A stretch of 64,000 nt of DNA. Origin: an uncultured Caldilineaceae bacterium. Its GTDB lineage: Bacteria; Chloroflexota; Anaerolineae; Caldilineales; Caldilineaceae. The stretch spans positions 21,930 through 85,929 of the forward strand of contig CATOTS010000032.1 of NCBI GenBank assembly GCA_951813625.1, in the 5' to 3' direction. Of this stretch, positions 9,916 to 18,899 are shown in pieces; the first letter of the stretch is position 1, and each line of letters begins with the position of its first letter. Under the pieces are notes generated by a model. The model saw only the letters and a program-made list of their open reading frames with translations, was not told the DNA's origin and ran no database searches. The position numbers were made by a program, and so were the translations under genes.

Positions 9916-12282
9916 TCAGCGCTTGCCGTGCGTTTGGCGCGAAGAGGTCCGGTCTCCGGGTATCCAGTCCCACATTTCTGGGGCCTTCTGCTTGGCCCTC
10001 TTTTCGGGAGCACAGTCGGCATAACTTTGCCTGTATGTGAAAGGCCTCTCTGCTGCGGTCAGTTGCACTTTGGCCAGTTCTTTCCTTACATTGTCGGTCA
10101 AAAAGTCGGAGTACCGTGCTTTCACGGTACCGACTATCTGGTGATATGCGGCCAGATGCCGGCAGACATGTGCCAGACGATGCCCTTCCTCATGGCGAAC
10201 GGCGGGCAACAATTCGTTAGCAATTTTCTCCGTCTGATGCAATTCCATCTCTTCCAGGAAGCGTGATGAGGTCGCGCCGGTCTCCCCAGATGGAGCTGAG
10301 TTCTTATCCGGAGACTTTTTGGCAGATTCGACTTCAGGCGCGCCGATGTACACCCCCTTGCGGGCACGAGTTATGCCTACGTAAAACAGCCTGCGTTCGT
10401 TTTCGATCCACTCGGCCGCTTTGGGTTCGCGTTGGGGTTGCTTCTTATCGTAGGTGGGGTCATCGCTTTCGGCAAACACCGGCATGAATCCCTCGCGACA
10501 GTCAGGAATAAAAACGTAGTCAAACTCCAATCCTTTGGTCCTGTGGATGGTTGTCATCTTTATCCAAAATTCCTCCGGCCGTCCTTGCGTTGTATCGATG
10601 TTGTCAACGTGGGCGATAAAATCTTTCCAGCCGCGGTTTGCGTGCCGGGCGTAGCGTTTCAAAGCCGTTATATTTTGAGTCCGCGCGAGCGAAGGTTCGC
10701 CCTGTCCGTAGTAGCTTTCGTAATGCTGCTGGAGTTTGATCTCCCCGTCAATCCACTCCAACAACCTTTGAGCAGGTACTTGGAGGGCGGTTCGTATCTT
10801 TTGACTTATCTCCTCTAAGACGGAGGTCAGGTCCTCCAGATTTTGCTTCTGTTCACCGCGCGCGAATTTGGTTGAGTCGCGCAAAACCTCGGCTAGCAGA
10901 TCTCTCAGGGATTTCCCGTTAGCGCGTCCAGCCTGGAGCATGCGAGACAACTCCCTGCGAGCCAAGTAACGGCTCGGTTTGTTTGCAATGTTGAGGAATC
11001 GTTTTTCGACAGCCTCGGTTGGAATCAGATCCAGAGAGTCGGCGACTCGAATGTAGTCCAACAGCGCTTGACATTCATTGGCCTCGAGAAAGAAAGACCC
11101 TCCACCTATCACCTTGAACGGTATGCGGAGCATCAAGAATTCCGTAGAGAGAGAGTTGAGTTGGGCGAAGGTGCGGCCAAGTACTCGAATGTCAGCTGGT
11201 TTCACGCCATTTTTCTTGACCAAGGCTATGATTTCCTCAGCCAGGTGACGATTGGTGCTGCCCGGCAGCTTTCCCATAACCGTGATCTGGCTGTCTAAAG
11301 TAGGATCATGAGCGAGTAAGCTCTTTTCATTGCGATTTGTGTTGTGCGTGATGACATTGTAACTGGTTTGGGCGATGCTGTAGCCAAACCGAAAGGAATG
11401 GCTAAGACGGTAAGTGACGTGTGGCTTGTTGTTGAAGGTTGTCATGAATTCACGCAGGATGTATTCGCTGCGCGCCCCCCGCCATTCGTAGATCGTCTGA
11501 TCATCATCTCCTACAACCATTACGTCAGCGTCGCGAGAGGCAAGAAGCTCGAGGAGGCGCTGTTGGCCTAGATTGATGTCCTGATATTCGTCGACAATGA
11601 GATAACGCAAGGGCCCTGCGAACTCCGAAAGCGTGTCCGCGTTTGACTCAAGCAGATTGACAGCGAGAGGAATGAAATCGTCGAAAGTGACGGCATTCTC
11701 TTCAGACCTGCGCTCTTCAAATTCCTGGTATATCGCTACGTGAACATTGGCATTGGGCCCGGAGTAGGCTGCCCGGTCTGGGGGAATCAGGGCACCTTTC
11801 CACAAACTGATGGCGCGCGCGGCATCCTCAAAGTCTATTTCCTCTTCAGACAGATCATGCGCTTTCAACACAGTGGAGATGGTTCTCTTAAGGTTCAAAT
11901 TAGCGAGTTCTCCGTACTCTCCCAGCCATTTTTTATGGGAAGCCAAGTTCGCCACACGATAGGCATAACTGTGGAACGTGTCGACATGGGGTTGCCTGTT
12001 GCGCCTTATCCCCAGCTCGACCAGTTTATCCGTGAACTGATTTCGAGCCAGGTGATTGAACATCAACACGTGAATCTGGTTTCTTGGCACCCCGCGTTTT
12101 TTCATCAGATGCTCAATGCGGAGCGCCATTGTCGTGGTCTTTCCGGAGCCGGCCACAGAGAGTACACGTCCGTGGTGTCCGTCGGGGTGTTGGATGACTT
12201 GCCGCTGCTCATCTGTAAGGGCGATAGAAGTTGGATGCTCTACATTCATCTCTACTGTCTCCGTATGGCGGGACTTAACCAT
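9916..12282 (-). CDS. UvrD/PcrA-like SF1 DNA helicase
   Basis: 788 residues, slightly longer than typical UvrD (about 720). SF1A motifs appear in order: TDEQRQVIQ (Q motif), SVAGSGKTTTMA (Walker A, about 42), VDEYQDINLGQQRLL (Walker B), GDDDQTIYEWRGA (motif III), TIHRTKGLEFDYVFIP (motif V) and YVGITRARKGVYI (motif VI). It is an ATP-driven 3'-5' DNA helicase. It is the first gene of the minus-strand defence operon, one base before the 88-residue gene. A second in-frame ATG at 12249 has GGAG at a workable spacing and may be the true start. A role as a helper helicase of the restriction system is inferred from linkage; housekeeping UvrD is less likely given the context. Confidence 0.88.
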   Translation of the reverse strand: MVKSRHTETVEMNVEHPTSIALTDEQRQVIQHPDGHHGRVLSVAGSGKTTTMALRIEHLMKKRGVPRNQIHVLMFNHLARNQFTDKLVELGIRRNRQPHVDTFHSYAYRVANLASHKKWLGEYGELANLNLKRTISTVLKAHDLSEEEIDFEDAARAISLWKGALIPPDRAAYSGPNANVHVAIYQEFEERRSEENAVTFDDFIPLAVNLLESNADTLSEFAGPLRYLIVDEYQDINLGQQRLLELLASRDADVMVVGDDDQTIYEWRGARSEYILREFMTTFNNKPHVTYRLSHSFRFGYSIAQTSYNVITHNTNRNEKSLLAHDPTLDSQITVMGKLPGSTNRHLAEEIIALVKKNGVKPADIRVLGRTFAQLNSLSTEFLMLRIPFKVIGGGSFFLEANECQALLDYIRVADSLDLIPTEAVEKRFLNIANKPSRYLARRELSRMLQAGRANGKSLRDLLAEVLRDSTKFARGEQKQNLEDLTSVLEEISQKIRTALQVPAQRLLEWIDGEIKLQQHYESYYGQGEPSLARTQNITALKRYARHANRGWKDFIAHVDNIDTTQGRPEEFWIKMTTIHRTKGLEFDYVFIPDCREGFMPVFAESDDPTYDKKQPQREPKAAEWIENERRLFYVGITRARKGVYIGAPEVESAKKSPDKNSAPSGETGATSSRFLEEMELHQTEKIANELLPAVRHEEGHRLAHVCRHLAAYHQIVGTVKARYSDFLTDNVRKELAKVQLTAAERPFTYRQSYADCAPEKRAKQKAPEMWDWIPGDRTSSRQTHGKR

Positions 12283-12425
12283 TGGATCACGAACAGAGGG
12301 GTGCGGCAGGCTCTAATCGAGGCGCGCACGTCGATCCAGCCCTTATCGAACTGGCAGCCGCGATCAAGGAGTCCTCAATCGCCATCCGCGCCGCCAAGGG
12401 CCAGCCGCCGCCCGCCCGGGACTGA
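12279..12425 (+). pseudogene. C-terminal fragment of an unknown protein
   Basis: One plus-strand frame of 48 codons ends at TGA 12423-12425 and looks protein-like, especially DPALIELAAAIKESSIAIRA, an Ala/Ile-rich helix followed by a Pro-rich end. It has no start with a ribosome binding site and begins inside the 5' end of the oppositely oriented UvrD gene. It is best explained as the tail of a gene cut when the defence operon was inserted. The family is not recognised. Confidence 0.3.
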
Positions 12426-12570
12426 GCTCCAGGACGACCGCTACATGACGGCTTGGCGCTATAATTTCAACGGGCCCGGCATACAGAATTAAATGCGTAT
12501 GCCTTGGGCCTGCCCTCTGGTAGAGTTGCCAAAAAAGTCCTGCTCGTAGTATGATTTAGGGGATGCCGCA

Positions 12571-12678
12571 TTGCGGCCACAACAACACATCGAACAACGA
12601 TTGCAAAAACTCATCCGGAAACGAGGAGTTGAACCGATGATGGACCCGAAGTTCACGCCCAGGCTTGGCGAGGGGTAA
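12571..12678 (+). CDS. possible 35-residue leader protein before the primase
   Basis: A short frame starting at TTG 12571 with AGGGG about 8 nt upstream reads a basic helical peptide (HIEQRLQKLIRKRGVEP and then a Pro/Gly end). It lies 105 nt before the primase gene and on the same strand. Small basic proteins are common just before primase-VirE genes on mobile elements, but no family is recognised and the start is non-ATG, so this is uncertain. The rest of 12426-12783 shows no convincing gene. Confidence 0.25.
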   Translation: MRPQQHIEQRLQKLIRKRGVEPMMDPKFTPRLGEG

Positions 12679-12783
12679 CTCTCCTGCTGAGCACACAATA
12701 ACCGAATAGGGCGCCCGAAAAGGAAAAGCCACTGGTGGGCGCCAGTGGCTTCGGGCGGCGGACATTGACGAGGTTAAGGACAA

Positions 12784-14835
12784 ATGTCTACCGAGGGACA
12801 GTATACCCCAAGTACGCACGGGACGCAAAATACCGCTGCGCACCCGTACTCCAACAACGCACAACTTACAGCTGAAGATATAGCGGCCCGCGATTCACGC
12901 GCTACGCGCTCTGGGCGTGGCTGGCTTATCCCTTGCCCATGCCATGAGGACGACAAGCCGAGCTTGTCGGTTTACGACACCGACCGCGGCGTGTTCGTTC
13001 ACTGCTTCGCGGGCTGCGGCTGGAAGAAAGTTCGGGCGGCCCTGGGCCTGGATGAACGTCGCAACGGGCGCAACAGTGACTGGGCAGAACAATACCGCGT
13101 CGCAACATACCAGCATCCAGACGGGCGCGAGCGCCCACGATACAGGCGAGATTATCCGGCTGATTTTTCGGCCGGCCCCTGCACGTGGAAGAACTGCACG
13201 GAAACCAGCCCGCACAAGCATATCTGGGGCAAGCGTGGGCACAGCTCCAAGGGTTGCGAGCTGCTGACCTGGGGCACCGACGCACCCGACAAGGTGCTTT
13301 GCCTGGTCGAAGGTGAGAAGGCTGCGGCGGCACTACTTGCCCACGTCGACGGCCAGGACTTCACGCCCGTTACATGGAATGGCGGCGCAAGCGTAAAGGA
13401 TGCGGTTTTCGACGTTGTGAAGGACCGCAACGTCATTCTGTGGCCTGATGCCGACGAAGCGGGCAAAAAGGCGATGGCGAACGCGGGCCGGGCAGCGTTG
13501 GACGCTGGAGCGGCCAGCCTGCGGCTGGTAGACGTTGCCGACCTACCGGAGAAAGCGGACGCTGCCGACGTTGACGCTGAAGCGGCGCTGGCGCTGCTGG
13601 AAGTTGCGCAGGACTACGAACCGCCCGAACAGAGCGGAAGCGCACGCGGCGTTGGGAGGCCTGCGCGGACGTTTTCCGTGCAGTGGCGTATGTGGACGGA
13701 GAAAGGACACCCGGCCCGGTCGTCGATCGCGAACGCCGGCGTGGCGCTGGCCAGCTTCACGGATTGCGCGTTCAGCTACGACGCGTTTGCGGACACGGAG
13801 CTGCTGAACGGCGAACGAATCGAGGACGCGACGGCGGGCGAACTGTGGCACCGCATGGAGATCGACCTGGAGTTCGGGCCGACGAAAGATGCGCTGTATG
13901 CGGCGATTACGCGGGTCTGCAGGAAAAACAGTTTCCACCCGGTCAAGGACTACCTGAACGGGCTGGAATGGGACGGCAAACGGCGGCTGAACAAGCTGGC
14001 GCATACGTACTTCGGCGCGGACGATACGCCATTGCAGAACGCAATCGCGCGGCTGATCATCTACGGAATGGTAGCGCGCATCGTGCAGCCAGGCGCAAAG
14101 TTCGATTATATGCCGGTGCTGCAGTCTGGCAAGCAAGGGCAGGCAAAGTCGGAAGCGCTCCGCATCCTCGCCGGCAAGTGGGCGGGCAGCGGCCTATCGC
14201 TCGATTCGTTTGACCTGCCAAAGACGCTGATTGAGCGCACGAAAGGAAAGTGGCTGATCGAATGCGCCGACCTGGGCGGCTGGCGTGGCTCCGACATTGA
14301 GAAAGTGAAGGGGATAATCAGCGACCGGCAAGACAGCGCGCGCATGGCATACGGGCGGCTGAACGTCACGCGGGAACGGCAGTTCATTATCGTGGGCACC
14401 AGCAACCCGCGAGAATTTTTGAAGGACAGCCAAAACCGGCGCTTCCCCGTGCTGGAAGTCAGGCAGCATATCGACCTCGACGCACTCCGGCGCGACCGCG
14501 ACCAGTTGTTAGCCGAGGCCCTGGCGGACGTGGACGCGTTCAAAGACGGGGACGAATACCACGTTCATTTGCCGCCGGAGTTGTGGGACGAAGCCGAGGC
14601 CCACAGCCAACAGTTTCGGAGCATCAGCGCCTTCGAAGAGTGGTTCACAGACTGGATTGCACATCGCGGCAATCCGAACAAGCTCACCGGAAAGGACTTG
14701 AAGGAAGGAGTGGACGAGGAGTTCCGGCAAGGGGTACACAACGCGGAGAAGGCCCGGGTACTGAATGCGGCGGGCTATCGGAGGGGCCGCGGATACGTGG
14801 ACGGAAAGCGGACTTGGATTTGGAAAAAAGACTAG
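12784..14835 (+). CDS. primase-helicase of mobile element (CHC2-like, TOPRIM, VirE)
   Basis: 683 residues. The N-terminal region has a CHC2-type zinc-finger pattern (PCPCHEDDKPSL ... FVHCFAGCGW), followed by a TOPRIM domain (LCLVEGEKAAAALL and the acidic pair VILWPDADEAG). The C-terminal half belongs to the VirE/SF3-like ATPases: LQSGKQGQAKSEAL in the P-loop position, IECADLGGW and IIVGTSNPREFLKD. Such proteins replicate plasmids and integrative elements and are found in integrated islands. The ATG is preceded by GAGGTTAAGG. The P-loop lacks the usual GxGKS and reads GQAKS, so ATPase activity is uncertain. The gene marks a mobile element inside the defence island; clustered GGGATCGA repeats just downstream could be its origin. 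Confidence 0.85.
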   Translation: MSTEGQYTPSTHGTQNTAAHPYSNNAQLTAEDIAARDSRATRSGRGWLIPCPCHEDDKPSLSVYDTDRGVFVHCFAGCGWKKVRAALGLDERRNGRNSDWAEQYRVATYQHPDGRERPRYRRDYPADFSAGPCTWKNCTETSPHKHIWGKRGHSSKGCELLTWGTDAPDKVLCLVEGEKAAAALLAHVDGQDFTPVTWNGGASVKDAVFDVVKDRNVILWPDADEAGKKAMANAGRAALDAGAASLRLVDVADLPEKADAADVDAEAALALLEVAQDYEPPEQSGSARGVGRPARTFSVQWRMWTEKGHPARSSIANAGVALASFTDCAFSYDAFADTELLNGERIEDATAGELWHRMEIDLEFGPTKDALYAAITRVCRKNSFHPVKDYLNGLEWDGKRRLNKLAHTYFGADDTPLQNAIARLIIYGMVARIVQPGAKFDYMPVLQSGKQGQAKSEALRILAGKWAGSGLSLDSFDLPKTLIERTKGKWLIECADLGGWRGSDIEKVKGIISDRQDSARMAYGRLNVTRERQFIIVGTSNPREFLKDSQNRRFPVLEVRQHIDLDALRRDRDQLLAEALADVDAFKDGDEYHVHLPPELWDEAEAHSQQFRSISAFEEWFTDWIAHRGNPNKLTGKDLKEGVDEEFRQGVHNAEKARVLNAAGYRRGRGYVDGKRTWIWKKD

Positions 14836-14842
14836 ACCGCAC

Positions 14843-15016
14843 GGGATCGAACCGGGGTCGAGACGGGATCGAGGATCGAATGGGATCGATAATTTCTTAT
14901 AGAGTTTCAAATAGCGGGTTTTATTTAACTGTGTGGATGTTTCTTTCTGGTAGAGGGATAAAGCACGTTATCTGAAGTGCATAAGAAAACGTCGATCCTT
15001 CGATCCCTTCGATCCC
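14843..15016 (+). repeat. clustered GGGATCGA repeats, direct then inverted
   Basis: Directly after the primase gene the octamer GGGATCGA occurs at 14843, 14865 and 14882, with variants at 14854 (GGGGTCGA) and 14872 (AGGATCGA). The inverse TCGATCCC/T follows at 14992, 15000 and 15009. Spacing of the first three sites is 11 nt, one helical turn. An AT-rich stretch of about 100 nt lies between the two clusters. Iterons flanking an AT-rich region next to a replication gene are typical of plasmid or element origins. Function is inferred. Otherwise nothing recognisable lies between 14836 and 15258. Confidence 0.5.
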
Positions 15017-15258
15017 ATTGGAGAATGACGATGCACGAGTCAGCGGATTACGAGGGCTGGCCTCGCAAGCTGGATAGCGGCGAGTAGGTCGTTTCGATAT
15101 GGGAGGAAGTGCCAGTCGTGCGGCCAGCTGCCGGCGACCTGGCACACGTCAGCACGCGCGGCGGCGCAGAGTTCCTGGGCAGAGATTGACGTTGAGGCGG
15201 AAGAACACTTGCGGCGCGGGGCTATGCTGTTCGTATAGCGTTTGAGCAAATTCGCCCG

Positions 15259-15691
15259 GTGAGATACGTTGGGAGGAGCGTGGAGAGGAAGACGGTCAAG
15301 GCCAGCGAGTATGAGACTCGGTACGAAGTGATTTTTGGCGATGTGTCGGGGATTATCGATGCCGCCAGGGCGTCGGCGACGCGTGCGGTGAATGCCGCCA
15401 TGACTACCGCGTATTGGTTGGTTGGGCATCGCATCGTCGAGTTTGAGCAGTCAGGGGAGGAGCGGGCTGCGTACGGGAGTGCGCTCATCGAGAGATTGGC
15501 GGATGACTTGACACAGCGGTTTGGACGCGGTTTCTCGCGTCAGAATCTCCCTACTCCCCCAGGAGGCGATCAAGGCCCCGTTCGTTCCGGAGTTTCTCGA
15601 CCTGAAGGATGAATACTCAGAGAGTGAGCTGGAGGAAGCTCTGATCGTTCATCTGGGAAATTTCCTCTTGGAGATGGGGGGAGCTCACTGA
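15259..15691 (+). pseudogene. YhcG (DUF1016) PDDEXK nuclease with internal deletion
   Basis: From a GTG at 15259 (a second GTG at 15280 has GGGAGGA upstream) the frame encodes the YhcG N-terminal domain: TAYWLVGHRIVEFEQSGEER and GRGFSRQNL. It then leaves the family. The matching C-terminal part APFVPEFLDLKDEYSESELE ... NFLLEMGG resumes in another frame about 20 nt later and ends at TGA 15689-15691. In an intact YhcG (about 340 residues) some 80 residues separate these blocks, and the catalytic nuclease half is also missing after LLEMGG. The gene is therefore deleted internally, frameshifted and 3' truncated. Intact YhcG proteins are restriction-associated nucleases. Confidence 0.8.
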
Positions 15692-16143
15692 ACGCCTTGC
15701 CTCGCGTCCCCCGAAGGCCTTGGGAGAGAGGTTCTACGGCCTCGCGCGGCAAGGCGCGTGCAGTAAAGCAGGCAGGCTTTTGCGATGCCAGCCGCTCTGT
15801 ACGCGCTCCTGTCCGCCGTCCGCACGTTCAGAGCGCGCTGGCTGAATCGGGAGGTATCCCACAGTACCCTTATGCGATTTCAGGCGCTCTACGGGCCTTA
15901 CAGCGGGGAAATTTTGTTCTAATCGGGGTGAGAAGGGGCAAAAGCGTCGGATTCGGGCATTTCGGCTTGGTCCGGCGCTTTGTCGCGTTGGGGTAGGGGG
16001 CAGCTGTTTGCCGTCCGTATTGCAATGGGCAAGTCCTTGACGCGGTCACGCCTGGTATCCACCCAAGGCTTCGGGGACGCGCGCTGGATGGGGTAGACGA
16101 TCAGACGGAAGGCCAGGTGTTTCCGATGGAACCGCCCGGCTTT
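15692..16143. other. intergenic stretch, no gene seen
   Basis: Between the YhcG remnant and the HigBA promoter I see no frame with protein-like composition or a ribosome binding site. The segment is GC-rich at the start and mixed later; it may include more decayed sequence. Confidence 0.5.
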
Positions 16144-16172
16144 TTGCGTTTATTCCGCAATAGGAATATAGT
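16144..16172 (+). promoter_or_regulatory. sigma70 promoter and palindromic operator of the HigBA locus
   Basis: TTGCGT (16144-16149), a 17-nt spacer and TATAGT (16167-16172) form a good sigma70 promoter. A perfect inverted repeat TATTCC-N6-GGAATA (16151-16168) fills the spacer and overlaps the -10 box, the expected position for autorepression by the HigA-type antitoxin encoded downstream. Confidence 0.65.
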
Positions 16173-16178
16173 ACAACC

Positions 16179-16261
16179 GTGTCCTTGGAGGTCGAGTACA
16201 TGGACAAGTTTGGGGCGACGAGCATCTGGAGGAGTTACGAGAGGAGGGATTGCTCGAATGA
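16179..16261 (+). pseudogene. HigB-type toxin reduced to its two ends
   Basis: GTG at 16179 starts VSLEVEYMDKFG, the N-terminus of HigB (phage-derived Gp49-like) toxins, whose usual form is EVEYTDEFG. After 12 residues the reading jumps: the next bases in a different frame encode GDEHLEELREEGLLE and stop at 16259-16261, which is the usual toxin C-terminus. About 90 central residues holding the RNase fold are absent. The stop still overlaps the antitoxin ATG (ATGA), showing the original operon structure. The toxin cannot be active. Confidence 0.75.
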
Positions 16262-16605
16262 GTGGACGCCATTCGTTTCGCGAGCTGACCAAGGGGTTCT
16301 CGCCGGCGCGTCGCCGGCGTATCGACGGAGTGAAAAGAGAGTTGCTGGCGGAGATGCCGTTGCACGAGTTGCGGCGGGCGCGGGCACTGACGCAGCGGGA
16401 CCTGGCGGAGACGTTGCAGGTGAACCAGCCCGCGGTCTCCAAGCTGGAGCAGCGGGCTGACGTGTACATCTCCAGCCTTCGTTCCTACATTGAAGCTGTC
16501 GGGGGGAAGTTGAAGATCGTCGCCGAGTTTCCTGAAGGCGAAGTGGCGATTACGAACTTTTCCGACGTGGGAGAGGTTGAGGGCCGGCCTGCAACCGAGG
16601 GGTGA
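16258..16605 (+). CDS. higA: HigA-type XRE antitoxin
   Basis: 115 residues from the ATG at 16258, chosen because GAGGAGG lies upstream and because it overlaps the toxin stop. The core is a helix-turn-helix: LTQRDLAETLQVNQPAVSKL, then EQRADVYISSLRSYIEAVGG, which is characteristic of HigA antitoxins of the XRE family, and a C-terminal strand KLKIVAEFPEGEVAI. It should bind the palindrome at 16151-16168. Its toxin partner is destroyed, so it survives as an orphan repressor. A diverged copy of its last 20 codons occurs at 26192-26251. Confidence 0.85.
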   Translation: MSGRHSFRELTKGFSPARRRRIDGVKRELLAEMPLHELRRARALTQRDLAETLQVNQPAVSKLEQRADVYISSLRSYIEAVGGKLKIVAEFPEGEVAITNFSDVGEVEGRPATEG

Positions 16606-16800
16606 GCGAGCTGCCGGGCTGCGGGCCGTTCCGGCCGCACAGGGCCGGGATGAGTGGCGTTGTGGGCAGGGGGATGGCATGTCGCTCCCGCCGGAAGCGT
16701 CTGCGTTCGTGGCACAGGGTGGGTCGCCTGGATTGTAGGCTGCGGTTGTCGGTGGACTCTGCAAGTTGGACTTTGAACCCAGGAAGAAGGTGTTGCCCCA

Positions 16801-18807
16801 ATGGTGGATGATTTCAAGCAGAACCGGCTCGATTTCGGCGATGCCCACTCTGCTGCGGAGCAGGGCCTGCGGGTCGTGACGGCCGAGTTCAAAGGGGTCG
16901 AGCCGTTCAGCTGGGGCCTATTCGGCGGGTTCGACAGGATGCGTGTTCTGACCTTTTCGGCCAGCGCGCCGATGATCGTACGGATGCTGGATAGGCATTC
17001 TTTCGACTTCTTCGAGTGCGTCTTCGGCTATGAAGGGGGGCTGCGGCGGGTCGCTGACATCGTAGCGTTCCAGCAGTTCCTGGTCAACCAGGTGAGGGAC
17101 TGCGCCCTGCAGTTGGAGGATGAACGCCAGCGGGTCATTTTTGAGAGAATTCAAGCCGGCAAAGCACGTTTCTACGTTGTGAAGGACAACATCGCCCATG
17201 CAAAGCTCTATCTCCTGGAGGCCGGCAGCGGCGAGCGTCGCCGGGTGATCGTGGGATCGGCCAATCTGTCGGAACGGGCCTTCGGCGGCAAGCAGCCTGA
17301 GACGCTGGTCGTCTTCGACAACGATGCCCAGGCGTGGGCGCACTACGCGCGCGAGTACGACGCCGTCAAGGAGACCGCTTCGGACAGGATCGACATGCCC
17401 CTGAACCTGCGCGAGGCTGAGATTGCCTTTACCGATACGCCTGTCATGCAGGACCCGGGGCCGACGGTATTTCAGGCTCCCCCTGCAGAGGAGTTGACGG
17501 TTCCCCAGGTCGTGCATACGGTCGAGGAGCTCGCCGTTCCGATCGACCAGGTTGTATCGCCGCAGGTAACCCGCGAGAACGGCAGATATGTTGTAACGCC
17601 GTCCGTGAAGGCGGAAATCAAGAAGATGCGCTGGCAGAAGGGTCAGCTGCAAAGCGACGAGGCCAAATCGACCAATCTGACAATCCATCAAGGGTCCAGG
17701 CACGTCTCGCTGTCGGGCGTTCATGTTCCGCTGGAGACAGACAAGGAGGGCCTGAGAAGAAGTTGCAAAGCCATCGTCGAGTACTTCAACAACTATGAGC
17801 AGGGCTTCGTAGGCGATGTGCCGCGACTGCAGCGAGACTATTTCACCTTCATGTCCTGGCTCTACATCTCGCCGTTCATCTGCGATCTGCGGACACGCGC
17901 CGTCGTAGGGGGCGGCAATATTTTCCACTATCCCTTGTTCGCCATCATCTACGGCAAGGCAAACTGCGGCAAGACAAGTCTGGTGGATACGCTGATCGCC
18001 AGCATGTTCGGCCACCCGAGCACCGTACAGAAGGACAGCTTTACGCGCAGGACACTTCGAGGCCTGCAGCAGAACTACAAACGTTTCCCGGTGGTCTTCG
18101 ACGATATCACCCGCAGGCGTTTCACCGACCACGGCCTGGACATCGTGAAGGACGAGAACCTGCCTCCTGTTAAGGAGCACCCGTGTTTCGTGATCTCAAT
18201 GAACGCCGAGCCCCAATCGTTTCAGGATGAGGTGGTGAAACGCTGCCTCATGGTCTACACCAACACGTCCATCCCCACTCACAAGCACTCTTTGGCAGAT
18301 CGTCTACACGCCAGCGTGGAGGAGATCCGAAACAGGCTGACAACCGACCTGTACCGGCAGTACCTGGGCGCTGTTATGGACAGGCTGGACAGCACACCGG
18401 AGCCGCGCGACATTCTGCAGATGTCGTCCGCGGTCATCTGCAGCATTTTGGATGAGCATGCCGGAGGCCAGCTGCCTGATTGGTGTCAACCGGTGTCGTG
18501 GAATCAGTACGCAGACCGGCGCTACGAGCGTCCTGCGCGGCGACTGGCAGCACTGCTGGCACCAGAGAATTATCGCAAAAAGGTGGCTGAAGGCGAACAA
18601 GGGTGGACATTGCAGGCTGACACTGTCGTCGTCTGGGAGAAGGCGGACGCCTTTGGACGCACGTCGATAAAGGGGGAGATTCCCGACTTCCTGTACGATG
18701 ACACTGCCAGCGTCGGCGATACCTTCGTGCTGTGGCGCGAACAGACAGAGGAGTTCTTGGGGAGGACAATCGTCCGATCCGGCATCAGATGGCCGTGGAC
18801 AAGATAA
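16801..18807 (+). CDS. PLD-type nuclease fused to P-loop ATPase
   Basis: 668 residues. The N-terminal 220 residues are a phospholipase-D family domain: HAKLYLLE (HxK, about 137) and VGSANLSERAFGG (GS...N, about 157). A variable linker follows, then a P-loop ATPase: IIYGKANCGKTSLVDTL (Walker A, about 385), PVVFDDITRRRF (Walker B) and CFVISMNAEPQSF (sensor-like). The C-terminal region is unassigned. An ATPase-gated nuclease encoded as a single gene is a common layout for stand-alone antiviral effectors. AAGG lies 8-11 nt before the ATG. It is monocistronic and convergent with the DUF262 gene. The family architecture is clear; the defence role is inferred from neighbours. Confidence 0.8.
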   Translation: MVDDFKQNRLDFGDAHSAAEQGLRVVTAEFKGVEPFSWGLFGGFDRMRVLTFSASAPMIVRMLDRHSFDFFECVFGYEGGLRRVADIVAFQQFLVNQVRDCALQLEDERQRVIFERIQAGKARFYVVKDNIAHAKLYLLEAGSGERRRVIVGSANLSERAFGGKQPETLVVFDNDAQAWAHYAREYDAVKETASDRIDMPLNLREAEIAFTDTPVMQDPGPTVFQAPPAEELTVPQVVHTVEELAVPIDQVVSPQVTRENGRYVVTPSVKAEIKKMRWQKGQLQSDEAKSTNLTIHQGSRHVSLSGVHVPLETDKEGLRRSCKAIVEYFNNYEQGFVGDVPRLQRDYFTFMSWLYISPFICDLRTRAVVGGGNIFHYPLFAIIYGKANCGKTSLVDTLIASMFGHPSTVQKDSFTRRTLRGLQQNYKRFPVVFDDITRRRFTDHGLDIVKDENLPPVKEHPCFVISMNAEPQSFQDEVVKRCLMVYTNTSIPTHKHSLADRLHASVEEIRNRLTTDLYRQYLGAVMDRLDSTPEPRDILQMSSAVICSILDEHAGGQLPDWCQPVSWNQYADRRYERPARRLAALLAPENYRKKVAEGEQGWTLQADTVVVWEKADAFGRTSIKGEIPDFLYDDTASVGDTFVLWREQTEEFLGRTIVRSGIRWPWTR

Positions 18808-18899
18808 GCAGTTCTCAGGCTAAGTCGTTCTGACACTTCGGATTCTACAACCGTTGGAAACTTGATGAAGAGGACTTAGCGCTTTGATGGCGGCAGACT

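Noticed and set aside
13543..14136. 197-codon minus-strand frame
   Set aside because: Antisense of the primase-VirE gene, Arg/Pro-rich, no ribosome binding site.
14843..15016. GGGATCGA repeats as a CRISPR array
   Set aside because: Units are only 8 nt, spacing is 7-11 nt and orientation switches; no cas genes nearby.
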